Below are positions 1 to 11,395 of a stretch of 64,000 nt of DNA, one piece after another; position 1 is the stretch's first letter; each line of letters begins with the position of its first letter. Position numbers and translations under genes: made by a program. Origin of the DNA: Allium sativum (lineage: Eukaryota > Streptophyta > Magnoliopsida > Asparagales > Amaryllidaceae). Below the pieces are notes generated by a model. That model was not told where the DNA came from, ran no database searches, and was given only the letters and a program-made list of their open reading frames with translations. The DNA lies in assembly GCA_030737875.1 (NCBI GenBank), contig CM060912.1, positions 204,365,231-204,429,230 of the forward strand. The letters run 5' to 3'.

Positions 1-119
1 AGAAAAGTAGAATTTGAGTGAGAAGTTCTCACCTATAGCTATCCAGCTCCACGGCACTTCCAATGTAGAAAATCTTCACTGTTCTCGTCTCTTATCACTT
101 TCTTCGTCCGTATTCTCTA

Positions 120-560
120 CATATGTAAAAATCGAATTTTTACTTTGCTCTTCAATATTTAAAAATCATATTTTTACTATCTCGTTCTATGGATAAAAAT
201 TCTATTTCTACATTGCTACTATATAGACAAAAATTCCATTTCAAAAATAAAGTTTTGGCCTTTATAAAAATTACCACTTTATCTCAACGTATATAAAAAA
301 AAATCAGATTTTTATTTCGCTACACATACAAAGATGATATTTTTATATTCTCTATCCTATAAAGATTATATTTTTAATACTTTAAAAATATAAAAATCAT
401 ATTTTTAATATTTCTATATAGTAAAGATTATATTTTTAATACTTTAAAAATATAAAAATCATATTTTTAATACTTCTAAAAATACAAAAATCATATTTTC
501 ATTTCGAAGTTCAATATATAAAAATCACATTTTTAATCCGAAGTTTAACATATAAAAATT
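120..560 (-). repeat. AT-rich degenerate tandem repeats in L1 LTR
   Basis: Loose units of about 30 bp alternate an A-run, a short core (CATA or GATA) and a T-run, so that each unit is nearly self-complementary. The same block recurs at about 7605-8045 in the other LTR. It occupies the same place relative to the GC-rich leader as the cleaner 34-bp array of L2. No coding potential is evident. Confidence 0.7.
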
Positions 561-809
561 CCATTTTTTCCATAAAAAAAATATGATCTTTTCTATTTAA
601 AGTTTGAATCTTTTTCTTTTTAAAGTTTGAATTAAAAATCAGTTTTTATTTCTTTTTAAAAAAAAATCAGGTTTTTACTTTTCTTTAAAAAATCTGTTTT
701 TACTTTAAAACAAAATCAGTTTTAAATCATTTCTTATGATCAGTATTATATACCTTTTTATAAAACTAAAATAAAATAAATAAATAATAAATAAAAATAA
801 TAAAAAAAG

Positions 810-1130
810 ACTTACAGCGAGGGGGGTTTTTACTGGCGGCAGCAGGCTTAGGGGGGGTTGTCAGGTGATCGCGGGTTCGTGAGGGAGGCGGGGGAGGCGC
901 GGAGTGCCAGAGCAGGTGGCGGAGGTGGGTCTCAGGCGAGGCTGTCTCGCTTCGATCAGAGGGCTGATCGATTTGGGGGAATACAAGGCGGGTTCGTGGA
1001 TCGAGAAGGGGAGAGACAGGGGGTCGCGTCGTGTGGAGGAGGAGGTCCAGGGCGTGGATGGGGGAAGCCGGGCGCGGTGGTCGGAGCTGGGGAGGTGGCG
1101 GCGGGAATTCGACGATGTCTGGGTTTTTTT
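810..1130 (-). promoter_or_regulatory. GC-rich leader island in L1 LTR with splice-donor-like end
   Basis: This is a sharply GC-rich stretch in an otherwise very AT-rich LTR. On the element strand it follows the likely promoter zone, is pyrimidine-rich, lacks a good ATG, and ends at 815-810 with GTAAGT, a consensus-like 5' splice site. It resembles a transcribed 5' leader. Frames read on the + strand through it (Gly/Arg-rich) are antisense and I do not regard them as genes. Its use as an exon is inference. Confidence 0.45.
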
Positions 1131-2081
1131 TTTCTTCTTTTAAAAATGAACGGGGTGGGGGTCTGAGGAAAGATAAGGGAGAAGGTTTTAATTTAATTTT
1201 TTTTTATTTGCTAATAGTTGACTTTTACATATGACCTCGTAACGAGGCCCACCGCCTGTCGTCCATAACGTTTTACCCCCATTCCGAACACAATGGGATA
1301 TGTATCGCAAGCTGATTTGACCATTTGAATCAGTTTCCGTTTAATTTTCATTTAAATTACTATATTGAATTTTAAACGTACATTTCAAATTATCGGGGTC
1401 ACATATTAACTAGAAAAATTTTAGAAAAATATTTTCTAGCTTCGTATTGACGATACGGTCCTAACAAAACTAGTTTCGTCGAATTCTGAGACCGTTGGAA
1501 AAATGGCCATTTTCCAGTCGATTAAAATCAACTGAAACTGGTCAAACGCGTTTTCCTTTGCCACGCTCACATATTGATTCGAAAAATTACGAAATTTGGA
1601 ATCTAGCAATAATTCGACATCACGGACCCAACAAAACTGGTTTCGTCGAAATCCGAGGTCATTTGCAAAATGTCCATTTTTAAGGGCCTGAATTCCATAG
1701 CGACTATTCAGAATTTTCAACTGGACATATCTTTTGATTCTCGCTACGAAATTTTGATTTTTCGGATTCCTTGGAAAGATATTATCAATTAGATCCTATC
1801 ATTTTTGGTTTCGCTAAAATCCGGATTGCTTTGCACCCGGTACATTCAATTGAAGTTTGAAATCGAATTATTGAACTACCGCGCCATTTTCAGTTCTATT
1901 TATAATTATATATAAATATTTATATTCTAACGACGACGCGTATAAATATATACGTTCGAATAATATTCAAAATAAATTTCTCGTCGATATTATTTAAAAT
2001 AATTCATTTTAAATAATCAAAATTCGCTAAAATTGCCAAAATAAAAATTTTAAACTGGCCCAGATTTTGCGGGTTATTACA

Positions 2082-2095
2082 ATCTCCCCCACTTA
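2082..2095 (-). other. L1 polypurine tract
   Basis: On the minus strand the sequence AAGTGGGGGAGAT lies directly before the LTR start TGTAATAACC. This is the expected primer for plus-strand DNA synthesis. Confidence 0.85.
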
Positions 2096-2695
2096 AAACT
2101 TTTCGTCCCCGAAAAGGAACAAAGTCGAAAGTGGTTTGATTAATCAACACTATGTTCGATCTGGCTTTCATTCTCTAACTCTTTAGTTTCTGAGAATTTT
2201 CAAAATTTCAAAAATTTGGCTAACACCCTAAATTTTTGAAAAATTTCGCCATAACCTCCCCTGCACCGGGAGCATCGGGGAATTTCAAATAGCTTCCCCG
2301 GTCCTTCAGATCTCAAAAAGAAAAAGAAAAAGCCAAGCGGCTAGCCAATAGGCTCATAAAATCATCATCACCCAAACAAAACAGTAAATTATGTAGTAAA
2401 CATGTACCTATTTGTCGGGCAAACAAATTTTATTCTCTGCTCTAGCCTCCTTGCTATGACCTGTTCAATGTAAGTATAGGTATATGCAAGCAATTGCGAC
2501 CAATTTTCAATACAGTTCAATATTTGGTTCAATTAGGCGTAATGGTTCAAAATTATCAAACAATTAAACAAACAACACAATCATCAATCAATTAGTAGAT
2601 TAACGTTTCAAATTGATAATTTTGATATATATACAGAAAATCATGTTTTGATGCCAAATCACAACAATGTATTCTAGCTATATAAGTTTTGGTTC

Positions 2696-2890
2696 TCACA
2701 CCAGTCTAATGGAAATATATAGAAAATCACACCTTCGAAACTCGAACATAAATGTTGATGATGCGATCGCTATCATCAATATCATCTTCGGGCGACTAGA
2801 GTGTGATGCTATATCTATCCAATATATTAAAATTTCGAATACACGCGGATCAGACGTATACGCAAAATCTATATATACTGGATTGTCCAC
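2696..2890 (-). other. Short conserved stop-free stretch (about 64 codons, no ATG)
   Basis: The frame begins at a GTG codon and reads a peptide containing DNPVYIDFAYTSDPRVFEI. The same nucleotides occur in L2 at 30940-31092, where the frame is 50 codons long from the same GTG. There is no ATG in either. The first ~80 bases are nearly identical at the DNA level, so constraint may be on the RNA rather than on a peptide. I do not recognise a protein family. Confidence 0.3.
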
Positions 2891-2979
2891 AACAATATAA
2901 ATAAATAACCAAATACGAATAATTGATTTAAATTTTCAAAACAAAAATTTGTTTTCACTTTCAAAATTATACTCTTCAC

Positions 2980-3046
2980 ACTCGTTCTAGGATACTACTG
3001 ATCCTATCTCTAACGAGTCATTCCTATTGGATATTACTAATCCAAT
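2980..3046 (-). ncRNA. Double stem-loop next to the PBS (L1)
   Basis: Hairpin A (3026-3046) has a 7-bp perfect stem ATTGGAT/ATCCAAT with a 7-nt loop. Hairpin B (2980-3018) has an outer stem ACTCGTT/AACGAGT and an inner stem TAGGAT/ATCCTA, also with a 7-nt loop. Both are present with the same stems in L2 (30787-30853). Their position 70-140 nt after the primer-binding site is where packaging or dimerisation signals lie in retroelement RNAs; that role is inference. Confidence 0.5.
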
Positions 3047-3106
3047 ATCTGATGAATTCTTTCGTATGGTTCTAATGTGCCTTGTTCTCTAGCTTTGTAA
3101 ACCAAA

Positions 3107-3118
3107 GCTCTGATACCA
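3107..3118 (-). other. L1 primer-binding site (initiator Met tRNA)
   Basis: The minus strand reads TGGTATCAGAGC, complementary to the 3' end of plant initiator methionine tRNA, two bases inside the end of the 5' LTR. It fixes the LTR edge near 3121 and the orientation of the element. Confidence 0.93.
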
Positions 3119-6100
3119 AATGAAACGACCCGCTACTTCCCCGTAAAGGAAAGCGTCGGATAGTTCGAGAACAAACCACAACAGAACACATATAAAAGAA
3201 CATTTCATTGTATAACACAACATTGCATCAGATTACAAGAATATACAGAGTATAAATGAATACTACACAGAAATATCAGAGATTTAAATTACATTTAAAT
3301 ACATAGCAGCGGAAAATAATACAATACACAACTAGAAGAAGATATACGGATACAAAGCTTTCCGGATATCGTTCCAGCTGTAAACCAGGATCCTGTGAAT
3401 ATAAATCTGCAAAACCAAAACTACTAGCTGCCCGTGTCAAAATAAGGGCACCCAGAGTTTAGGTTAAAACAATAAACTCCAGGTCAGTCATGTGACTGGT
3501 GTGAGAACTAAAACAGTTATTAATCTTTATTTTAAATCATTAGGTAAATCAAGGGACCACGCCGCATAACACGGAACGGGTTTCCTCCCAAGAATACCAG
3601 TGCATGAGACAAACAGCGCAATGCTAAATAAAGAAAAATGAAGTTGTTATAAGACCCAGGTCCTATCACACAATGCAATGCAACGCAAGCCGGGGGATAG
3701 GGTTTTCCCTTATAACAGCCAAAGAATGCTTGATACGTTTAAAACAAATCATTTGATACTATTATAAGTGCATATTGTATAAAACAACTTCAAATCATAA
3801 GTATCAATCATAGGCGGCATGAGCGTCCCATGCCACTATGTCGCCATATATAGGTTTACAAATAAAACCGCAGATGTCACGTATTTGGAAATTGGATTTC
3901 CATCTATGAACCGAGGCAAAAGATAGTCCTCACCGACTTCGAGACTCTCTAGCCCGAGCCTCAGGGTCAGAGCGCATCGACCCTTGGATCCTCAGGGCCA
4001 GTCCACCGATGTGGATTAAACTTAAACCCTGAACATGCGTCTCCCCACCCTATGGGGTGTAAGTCTGGTCCGTCTGCCGACCAGAATGCATCGGCCGAAA
4101 CCGATATAACCGAGGCGCCTCGCAACAGCAACAACCACATAAGTCAAACTCGTCAGGGCGTGTAAAACCACTTACGCCACTTCTAGCTAGAAAGAAACGC
4201 ATGCCCTCCCTGACGTCCTCTCTCGTTTTTGGTTCACAACCGGGGTGCGAGGCTCGCGAATTCACGTTACACAAAGCTGTGCCACACAGGCTGTGCTTTG
4301 ATCATCACCACAAGACTTTGCTTTTCAACAGAAGCCTCGATCAATTGCCACTTAGGCATGCCACACAGGCAATTCACTCCATGCGTTTGATATCCATCAA
4401 TATATAACCCCTGAGCTCGTACGTCTCAGAGAAGGGCGTTAAGCAAGAGAATAAATTCTCCGCCGCCAAACAGATATATATTTAATAGAGATCAATCACA
4501 CGGACTAAAATCCAATGTCAGACACACAGTCCATTTACAAGTCCGTTCTGGGTCTGAACGAAACCGGAGGCACCTAGTACCCCGCATATCCATCGATCTC
4601 CAAGTACGTCTGGATGATCACTAACTGTTTCCATCTTCTTGGGTGTACAGCCCAATCAAGATCATCAGTAATCACCCAAACGACGTGAAGACTTCTGGTC
4701 TTCGACCACCGTCTTCATCTTCGACACCACGTCGAATCAGTTATTCAGAATGGGATAAACCCGGTCTTTCTGAATAACTCGCGTATATATTATAAAAGTG
4801 TTACACAAACACAACATACGCCTCATTCCAATTCAGAATATTCTTTTATTCAAATATTCCTATACTTTGGGAAAAGTTCCCATTAATTTTATCCAAGATA
4901 AATTATTTAAATTTATTCTTTAATCTCCTTTGAATATCAATTCAAACTAGTCGGGATTAGCGAACCACACCGAAGTTATCATTTATTTTATTTCCCAATC
5001 CCAACCTATTCACCCCATGAAGTAAAACTGGTAATACTTCATATCTAACACCACAGTGTTATCGGTAAATTCAATTACCATTTCACGTTCAAATCTGATT
5101 AAAGATTTAACCATCGCCTGGAGCAAAACTGGTGATACTCCATTTTCGATCATTTCAATCTAATTAAAGATTCATTAAAACTCCACTTAGTTTTAATCTT
5201 TAACTGGGTTAAAGAATCAGTGTCATTTAAAACACGGTTCACGATAAACCCAAAATCACATTCCATTAATTATCGGGTTAAAGAATGAGTGTTATTTAAA
5301 ACACTGTTCACGATAAACCCAAAAATCAATACCAATTCAATTCCAATTAAATATCATTTAATTAGTACACTTCATTAAATCTAAATAAAAAGATTTAATC
5401 TTTTCACAACTAGGTTCAAGAACAGTGTTAGTGAAGACACCATTCGCGACAAACCCAAATCACATTTGATATTCAATACAAGGCTCTGAATAGAAAATAT
5501 ATCGGCTTATATTCAATATCGAATTCTACGACTAACAAATGTCGTATTGGAAATAGCGATATAAATATATATCTTTCAAATTTCCATAACAACACCTGTA
5601 TAATCACGAATTCCAACATCGAAATATTCCGAAGACAATTTCGATTCAAATCCACTCCAATGCAATCATTGGATATTCTGGTTATTTTCAAAACCCTTTT
5701 CAAATTCAATTTATTTATTTAAAAATAAATAGAATTATAATTCTAGTTCAAAACTAGTTCATTTCGATAAAAATCTATTTTTATCTTTTCAAATATGGAG
5801 TTTTTCATCCCAAATCTTCACAAATCATTTCTTATGATTTTACACAAATTATTACTATTTTTAATAATTTTATCAAGGCCCGTACAGTCGATTTCCATCA
5901 ATGGCCATCGAACTGCACTTACAGCGACCTTTTTCAAATTTGATTTGGACATAATTCCAAATCCAACCGTTAGATTTCTAATTTCTAATATTCGTTAGAA
6001 AGCTCTTTCCGATACGAACCCAACGTTCCGGTTTTAGGAGAATCCGACGGTCGGATCTCCCGTAATATCCGTTTGAAATAAATGGTCGAAATTCGCGAAC

Positions 6101-6364
6101 TGCCGCGGCGCGGCGCGTTCTATTCAGGCCATTATATTATATATATATATAATATATATAATATATATATTTCGTCGATTTCTATTTAAAACGAATTATA
6201 TAAATAGTTTTAAAATTCGTTTCAAAATCTATTTCAGCTTCCATTTCAATTCAAAGCAAAATTGAATTCTTCTTTATAAATTCGTTTCAAAGTTCATTTT
6301 TATTCAATTCAAATTTCAATTCAATTTGAATTCAATTCAATTCGCTTTCACTTCAATTTGAATT

Positions 6365-6590
6365 CGTTTTCAATTCATTTCGAAATCATTTTCAATTCAA
6401 TTCGAAATCGTTTTCAATTCATTTCGAAATCGTTTTCAATTCAATTCATTTCGAAATCGTTTTCAATTCAATTCATTTCGAAATCGTTTTCAATTCAATT
6501 CATTTCGAAATCGTTTTCAATTCAATTCATTTTGAAATCGTTTTCAATTCAATTCATTTCAAAATCGTTTTAAAATCGATTCCTTTCGAA
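6365..6590 (-). repeat. 27-bp tandem array in L1 LTR
   Basis: Units of 27 bp, built from TTTCGAAATCG and TTTTCAATTCAATTCA blocks, repeat about eight times with decay at both ends. Because 27 is a multiple of three, one frame stays open across the array (repeating FSIQFISKS), which is a by-product of the period. A homologous array is present in both L2 LTRs. Confidence 0.85.
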
Positions 6591-7224
6591 ATCGTTTTAA
6601 AATCGATATAAATATCGTTCACGTCAAAATGGCGTCAATCTAATCATCACGGCTTCACATATTTCTATTTCAAATATTCTATTCAAATATTTCCTATTAT
6701 CAAAATATTTGTTATTATCAAAATATTCTTTATTTTCACGATTGGAATGAGGCCCAATCAATTACCATATAAAGTTAATTATATGGATTTTCATACAACA
6801 CATGTATATAATAGCAACGACAAATAATCAACCATCAACCAAAGTGCACTACACCGTATAAGCATCAAATATAGATATCTAATGCTTATAACAGCCTGTC
6901 AATCAATCGATTGACATGTTTAATCAATCAGGATGAGTGAACTTCAAGTTTCATCCCAACACCCGTGTGGGGTTTCAAACAATCAAACACATATTTTATT
7001 TGTGCAGTTGGGTGACGTGTAAAATTTATCGACCCAATCAATGTCAGTCAAATCAGTGTACATAAACAAACCGTCTAGTTTGTAAATGAATATTTATTTA
7101 TTCACATTCACGTTAAAAATTATATTTTTAACGATAAAACATTTTATTCCAACATATGAATTTCTATTAAGTTCATTCTTTAAATAAAATGATATTTTTA
7201 TTTTTCTAACACATTTTAGAAAAT

Positions 7225-7285
7225 TTCGGCGGCATAACGGCACGATACTAGAAACGGGACGAGGCCTAGCCTTATCCCCGGTCTA
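7225..7285 (-). other. Hairpin block GGGATAAGG/CCTCGTCCC in L1 LTR
   Basis: On the minus strand GGGGATAAGG and CCTCGTCCC face each other across a short CTAGG spacer. The homologous block in L2 is at 26583-26605, where a second related hairpin has also been added upstream. Function is unknown. Confidence 0.45.
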
Positions 7286-7446
7286 GTGAAGGCCCACGCC
7301 ATTCACACATCAATCATATCAATTTCAATTTCACCAAAACAATCAAATCCAAATCAAATAATCTAACCAACTACACAACCAATCAAACAAGTCCATGGTC
7401 TGTGGACGGGTGTCGGGTGCTTCTAATAAGCACCGTCTGCATCCTA

Positions 7447-7447
<1 letters not shown>

Positions 7448-7482
<35 letters not shown>
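7448..7482. repeat. (TA)n microsatellite
   Basis: About 17 TA units lie within the L1 right LTR. The corresponding place in L2 (26279-26290) has only a handful of TA units, so this is a local expansion. Confidence 0.95.
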
Positions 7483-8294
7483 CTAGAAAAGTAGAATTTG
7501 AGTGAGAAGTTCTCACCTATAGCTATCTAGCTCCACGGCACTTCCAATGTAGAAAATCTTCACTGTTCTCGTCTCTTATCACTTTCTTCGCCCGTATTCT
7601 CTACATATGTAAAAATCGAATTTTTACTTTGCTCTTCAATATTTAAAAATCATATTTTTACTATCTCGTTCTATGGATAAAAATTCTATTTCTACATTGC
7701 TACTATATAGACAAAAATTCCATTTCAAAAATAAAGCTTTCGCCTTTATAAAAATTACCACTTTATCTCAACGTATATAAAAAAAAATCAGATTTTTATT
7801 TCGCTACACATACAAAGATGATATTTTTATATTCTCTATCCTATAAAGATTATATTTTTAATACTTTAAAAATATAAAAATCATATTTTTAATATTTCTA
7901 TATAGTATAGATTATATTTTTAATACTTTAAAAATATAAAAATCATATTTTTAATACTTCTAAAAATACAAAAATCATATTTTCATTTCGAAGTTCAATA
8001 TATAAAAATCACATTTTTAATCCGAAGTTTAACATATAAAAATTCCATTTTTTCCATAAAAAAATAATATGATCTTTTCTATTTAAAGTTTGAATCTTTT
8101 TCTTTTTAAAGTTTGAATTAAAAATCAGTTTTTATTTCTTTTTAAAAAAAATCAGGTTTTTGCTTTTCTTTAAAAAATCTGTTTTTACTTTAAAACAAAA
8201 TCAGTTTTAAATCATTTCTTATGATCAGTATTATATACCTTTTTATAAAACTAAAATAAAATAAATAAATAATAAAAAAAAATAATAAAAAAAG

Positions 8295-8640
8295 ACTTAC
8301 AGCGAGGGGGGGTTTTTACTGGCGGCAGCAGGCTTAGGGGGGGTTGTCAGGTGATCGCGGGTTCGTGAGGGAGGCGGGGGAGGCGCGGAGTGCCAGAGCA
8401 GGTGGCGGAGGTGGGTCTCAGGCGAGGCTGTCTCGCTTCGATCGGAGGGCTGATCGATTTGGGGGAATACAAGGCGGGTTCGTGGATCGAGAAGGGGAGA
8501 GACAGGGGGTCGCGTCGTGTGGAGGAGGAGGTCCAGGGCGTGGATGGGGGAAGCCGGGCGCGGTGGTCGGAGCTGGGGAGGTGGCGGCGGGAATTCGACG
8601 ATGTCTGGGTTTTTTTTTTTCTTCTTTTAAAAATGAACGG
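8295..8640 (-). promoter_or_regulatory. GC-rich leader island in L1 5' LTR
   Basis: This is the second copy of the leader described at 810-1130, ending in GTAAGT at 8300-8295 on the minus strand. As it belongs to the 5' LTR, this copy would be the one transcribed into the element RNA. Homologous leaders occur in L2 (about 24814-25150) and less GC-rich in L3 (49970-50470). Confidence 0.45.
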
Positions 8641-9562
8641 GGTGGGGGTCTGAGGAAAGATAAGGGAGAAGGTTTTAATTTTTTTTTTTTTCTAATAGTT
8701 GACTTTTACATATGACCTCGTAACGAGGCCCACCGCCTGTCGTCCATAACGTTTTACCCCCATTCCGAACACAATGGGATATGTATCGCAAGCTGATTTG
8801 ACCATTTGAATCAGTTTCCGTTTAATTTTCATTTAAATTACTATATTGAATTTTAAACGTACATTTCAAATTATCGGGGTCACATATTAACTAGAAAAAT
8901 TTTAGAAAAATATTTTCTAGCTTCGTATTGACGATACGGTCCTAACAAAACTAGTTTCGTCGAATTCTGAGACCGTTGGAAAAATGGCCATTTTCCAGTC
9001 GATTAAAATCAACTGAAACTGGTCAAACGCGTTTTCCTTTGCCACGCTCACATATTGATTCGAAAAATTACGAAATTTGGAATCTAGCAATAATTCGACA
9101 TCACGGACCCAACAAAACTGGTTTCGTCGAAATCCGAGATCATTTGCAAAATGTCCATTTTTAAGGGCCTGAATTCCATAGCGACTATTCAGAATTTTCA
9201 ACTGGACATATCTTTTGATTCTCGCTACGAAATTTTGATTTTTCGGATTCGTTGGAAAGGTATTATCAATTAGATCCTATCATTTTTGGTTTCGCTAAAA
9301 TCCGGATTGTTTTGCACCCGGTACATTCAATTGAAGTTTGAAATCGAATTATTGAACTACCGCGCCATTTTCAGTTCTATTTATAATTATATATAAATAT
9401 TTATATTCTAACGACGACGCATATAAATATATACGTTCGAATAATATTCAAAATAAATTTCTCGTCGATATTATTTAAAATAATTCATTTTAAATAATCA
9501 AAATTCGCTAAAATTGCCAAAATAAAATTTTTAAACTGGCCCAGATTTTGCGGGTTATTACG

Positions 9563-10021
9563 CTCGTGGTCCCACCACTGCCAGAACGAGGTAGAGCAAT
9601 TTCCGTTGAAAGTTTAGTTTTTCTGTTTGATCATCCTGTTCGTACTTTATTCGATTCTGGCACATCACATTCGTTTATCTCTACATCATTAGTTGATACA
9701 CCGCACCTAGATACTAGTCTTGTTACTGATCCCTTAGGAGTCTCAAATTCTATCGGTGGTTCAGCTCATCTTTCTATGATTTGTCGGGATTTGAGAGTGT
9801 TTATCTTGGGCGTTGAGTTTGAGTGCAACGCTTTTGTTCTTGGCTTCATGGGCTACGGTTTAATTTTAGGTATGGATTGGCTAACTAGATATGGGGCCAT
9901 CCTAGATTGTGAAAGAAGGGTAGTTAGATTGTTGACTCGTTTTGGAAAGACCCTTGATATTTCTTATGACCCTAGAGGTCCAGTAATGCTTAGCTACCTA
10001 GAATCCTTTGACGCATCTTAG
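9563..10021 (+). pseudogene. G1 retropepsin-type aspartic protease segment
   Basis: The frame reads the conserved block ending in SVESLVF, then the active-site motif LFDSGTSHSFIS, and near its end GMDWL, as expected for the plant Ty3/gypsy protease between gag and RT. The catalytic D-S-G triad is intact. The frame enters directly from the L1 LTR edge, so its N-terminal part and gag are missing here. It stops at TAG (10019-10021), after which the same frame continues into RT, so this is a nonsense mutation in a once-continuous polyprotein. In the family this enzyme cleaves Gag-Pol inside the virus-like particle. Confidence 0.85.
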
Positions 10022-10861
10022 GATGACTTACATTCTGTTCCCATAGTCCGTGAATATGTTGATGTCTTCGATGAGGTAAGGGGTTTACCCCCAAAACGTG
10101 ATATAGACTTTCGAATATATCTAGTAGATAATGCAAAGCCATTTGCATTACCAGTGCGCCACATGGCTCCAAGAGAGAGAAGAGAACTTAGTAAGCAAGT
10201 GAAAGAATTGCTTGAAAAGGGGTTCATCAGACGTAGTATATCGGAGTGGGATGCTCCCGTAGTGTTTGCCACGAAGGCGGATGGGTCCCTTAGACTTTGT
10301 GTGGACTATAGAGAACTTAATAAGCTTACTAAGAAGAATAGACACCCACTGCCGAGGATTGATGATCTCTTCGATCAGTTAGTTGGCGCCTCAGTGTTTT
10401 CGCAGTTGGACTTAGCCACGGGTTTCCATCAGTTGAGAGTGGCTGAGGATAGCACAGACAAGACTGCCTTTAGGACTCCAGACGGTTTCTTCGAGTGACT
10501 TGTGATGCCCTTCGGTTTGACAAACGCCCCTGCAAACTTTGTTGACTTGATGAGTAGGGTGTTTAGGGTGTACCTTAATAGATTCGTGGTAGTCTTTGTA
10601 GATGACATCTTGATCTTTTCTAAGAACGAGGAAGAGCATGCCCTACATCTTAGGGAAGTGTTGGAGACTCTTCGAGCGCATAGCCTTAAAGCAAAATATT
10701 CTAAATGTCACTTTTGGAGGAAGAAAGTGCGATTCTTAGGGCACGTGGTTTCCAAAAAAGGGATAGCTGTGGATCCCGTGAAGATAGTGGCCATCCAAGA
10801 TTGGAAGGTTCCTAAAAATGCTACCGAGGTGAGAAGTTTCTCAGGGTAGGCTGGCTACTAA
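10022..10861 (+). pseudogene. G1 reverse transcriptase segment
   Basis: In order the frame shows the entry motif [47 protein letters not shown] and the catalytic FVDDIL (D codons at 10601-10606), then the thumb with [11 protein letters not shown]. The catalytic aspartates survive. In-frame stops fall at 10497 (TGA where the family has Trp), 10846 (TAG) and 10859 (TAA). Apart from these stops the segment is well preserved and colinear. It would copy element RNA into DNA inside particles; as it stands it cannot be translated whole. Confidence 0.9.
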
Positions 10862-11395
10862 AGGAAGTTTATCAAGGACTTCGCAAAAATATCAGCCCCA
10901 TTAACACGCTTGACGAAGAAGAATCTAGTTTTCACATGGGACGTAGATTGTGATGATGCGTTCCAACGTTTAGAGAGAGCTTTGACCACAGCCCCAGTCT
11001 TAGTGTTGCCAGATGGGAGTAAGCCATTTACGGTTTATACCGATGCTTGTGGGACAGGACTAGGCGCAGTCTTAATGCAAGAGGGAAGGGTAATAGCCTA
11101 TGGCGGAAGGCAATTGAGAGTACACGAGAGAAATTACCCTACACATGATCTTGAGTTTGCCGCTACTGTCTTCGCGCTTAAGTCTTGGCGTCATTATCTT
11201 CTTGGCGAGAAATTCGAATTGTTCACTGACCACAAATTGCTAAAAAACTTGTTCTCTCAAAAGGACTTGAACTTAAGGCAGCAAAGGTGGATGGAATTCT
11301 TAGCATCCTATGACTTCGAGATAGCATATACCCTGGCAAGGGTAACGTGGTGGCAGACGCCTTAAGTAGAAAAAGGTTGTCTTTGAGTCTGTTGT
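10862..11395 (+). pseudogene. G1 RNase H segment
   Basis: The frame contains the RNase H hallmarks in order: [14 protein letters not shown] (first Asp), [13 protein letters not shown] (Glu) and [14 protein letters not shown] (Asp), followed by [20 protein letters not shown]. It is open from about 10910 to 11365. A frameshift near 11335-11345 moves the following VVADALSRK linker into the frame that starts at 11347. The domain degrades the RNA strand during reverse transcription. Confidence 0.88.

Larger units (their letters stand above)
1..2081 (-). repeat. L1 3' LTR (partial, on the left)
   Basis: This is the left copy of the L1 LTR, reading on the minus strand from 2081 (TGTAATAACCCG) leftwards. 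It matches 7484-9562 almost base for base. About 4.36 kb of it lies before the window. It holds AT-rich tandem repeats (about 120-560) and a GC-rich leader (810-1130). Confidence 0.9.
2082..3120 (-). other. L1 internal region, non-coding
   Basis: About 1039 bp lie between the LTRs. The region has a PBS at its 5' end, two adjacent hairpins just after it, a short stop-free stretch (2696-2890), and a purine tract at the 3' end preceded by a CTTTTCGGGGACGAAAAG-like block typical of chromovirus 3' ends. No gag or pol motif was recognised in any frame. The whole region aligns with the internal region of L2 (30712-31746), and the first ~170 bases are almost identical between the two families. Confidence 0.85.
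1..9562 (-). mobile_element. L1: giant-LTR, non-coding retrotransposon (LARD-like), left end cut by the window
   Basis: On the minus strand the order is 5' LTR (9562 down to 3121), PBS, about 1.04 kb internal region, purine tract, then the 3' LTR (2081 down to 1 and beyond the window). Bases 1-2081 repeat at 7484-9562 with roughly a dozen substitutions, so the pair is above 99% identical by eye. The internal region has no gag or pol. The element interrupts the gag/protease part of chromovirus G1, whose reading frame resumes at 9563. It therefore depended on proteins supplied by another element. The family is related to L2 and L3 but clearly diverged from them. The target duplication cannot be tested because the other end is outside the window. 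Confidence 0.88.
3121..9562 (-). repeat. L1 5' LTR (right copy), about 6.44 kb
   Basis: The LTR runs on the minus strand from about 9562 to 3121. Its internal edge is placed by the PBS; its outer edge by the match to the left LTR at 2081. The outermost base reads G where the partner LTR has A, so the canonical TG terminus is altered here. In element order it contains a GC-rich leader (8640-8295), AT-rich tandem repeats (8045-7605), a TA microsatellite, a 27-bp tandem array (6590-6365), and a long region (about 5500-3130) that is conserved with L2 and ends near TTTTCCGCTGC. The coding potential is nil. Confidence 0.88.

Noticed and set aside
858..1166. 102-codon Gly/Arg-rich ORF, repeated at 8344-8715 as 123 codons
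   Set aside because: It reads antisense to the L1 element through the GC-rich leader, has no recognisable homology, and changes its C-terminus between the two LTR copies by a homopolymer difference.
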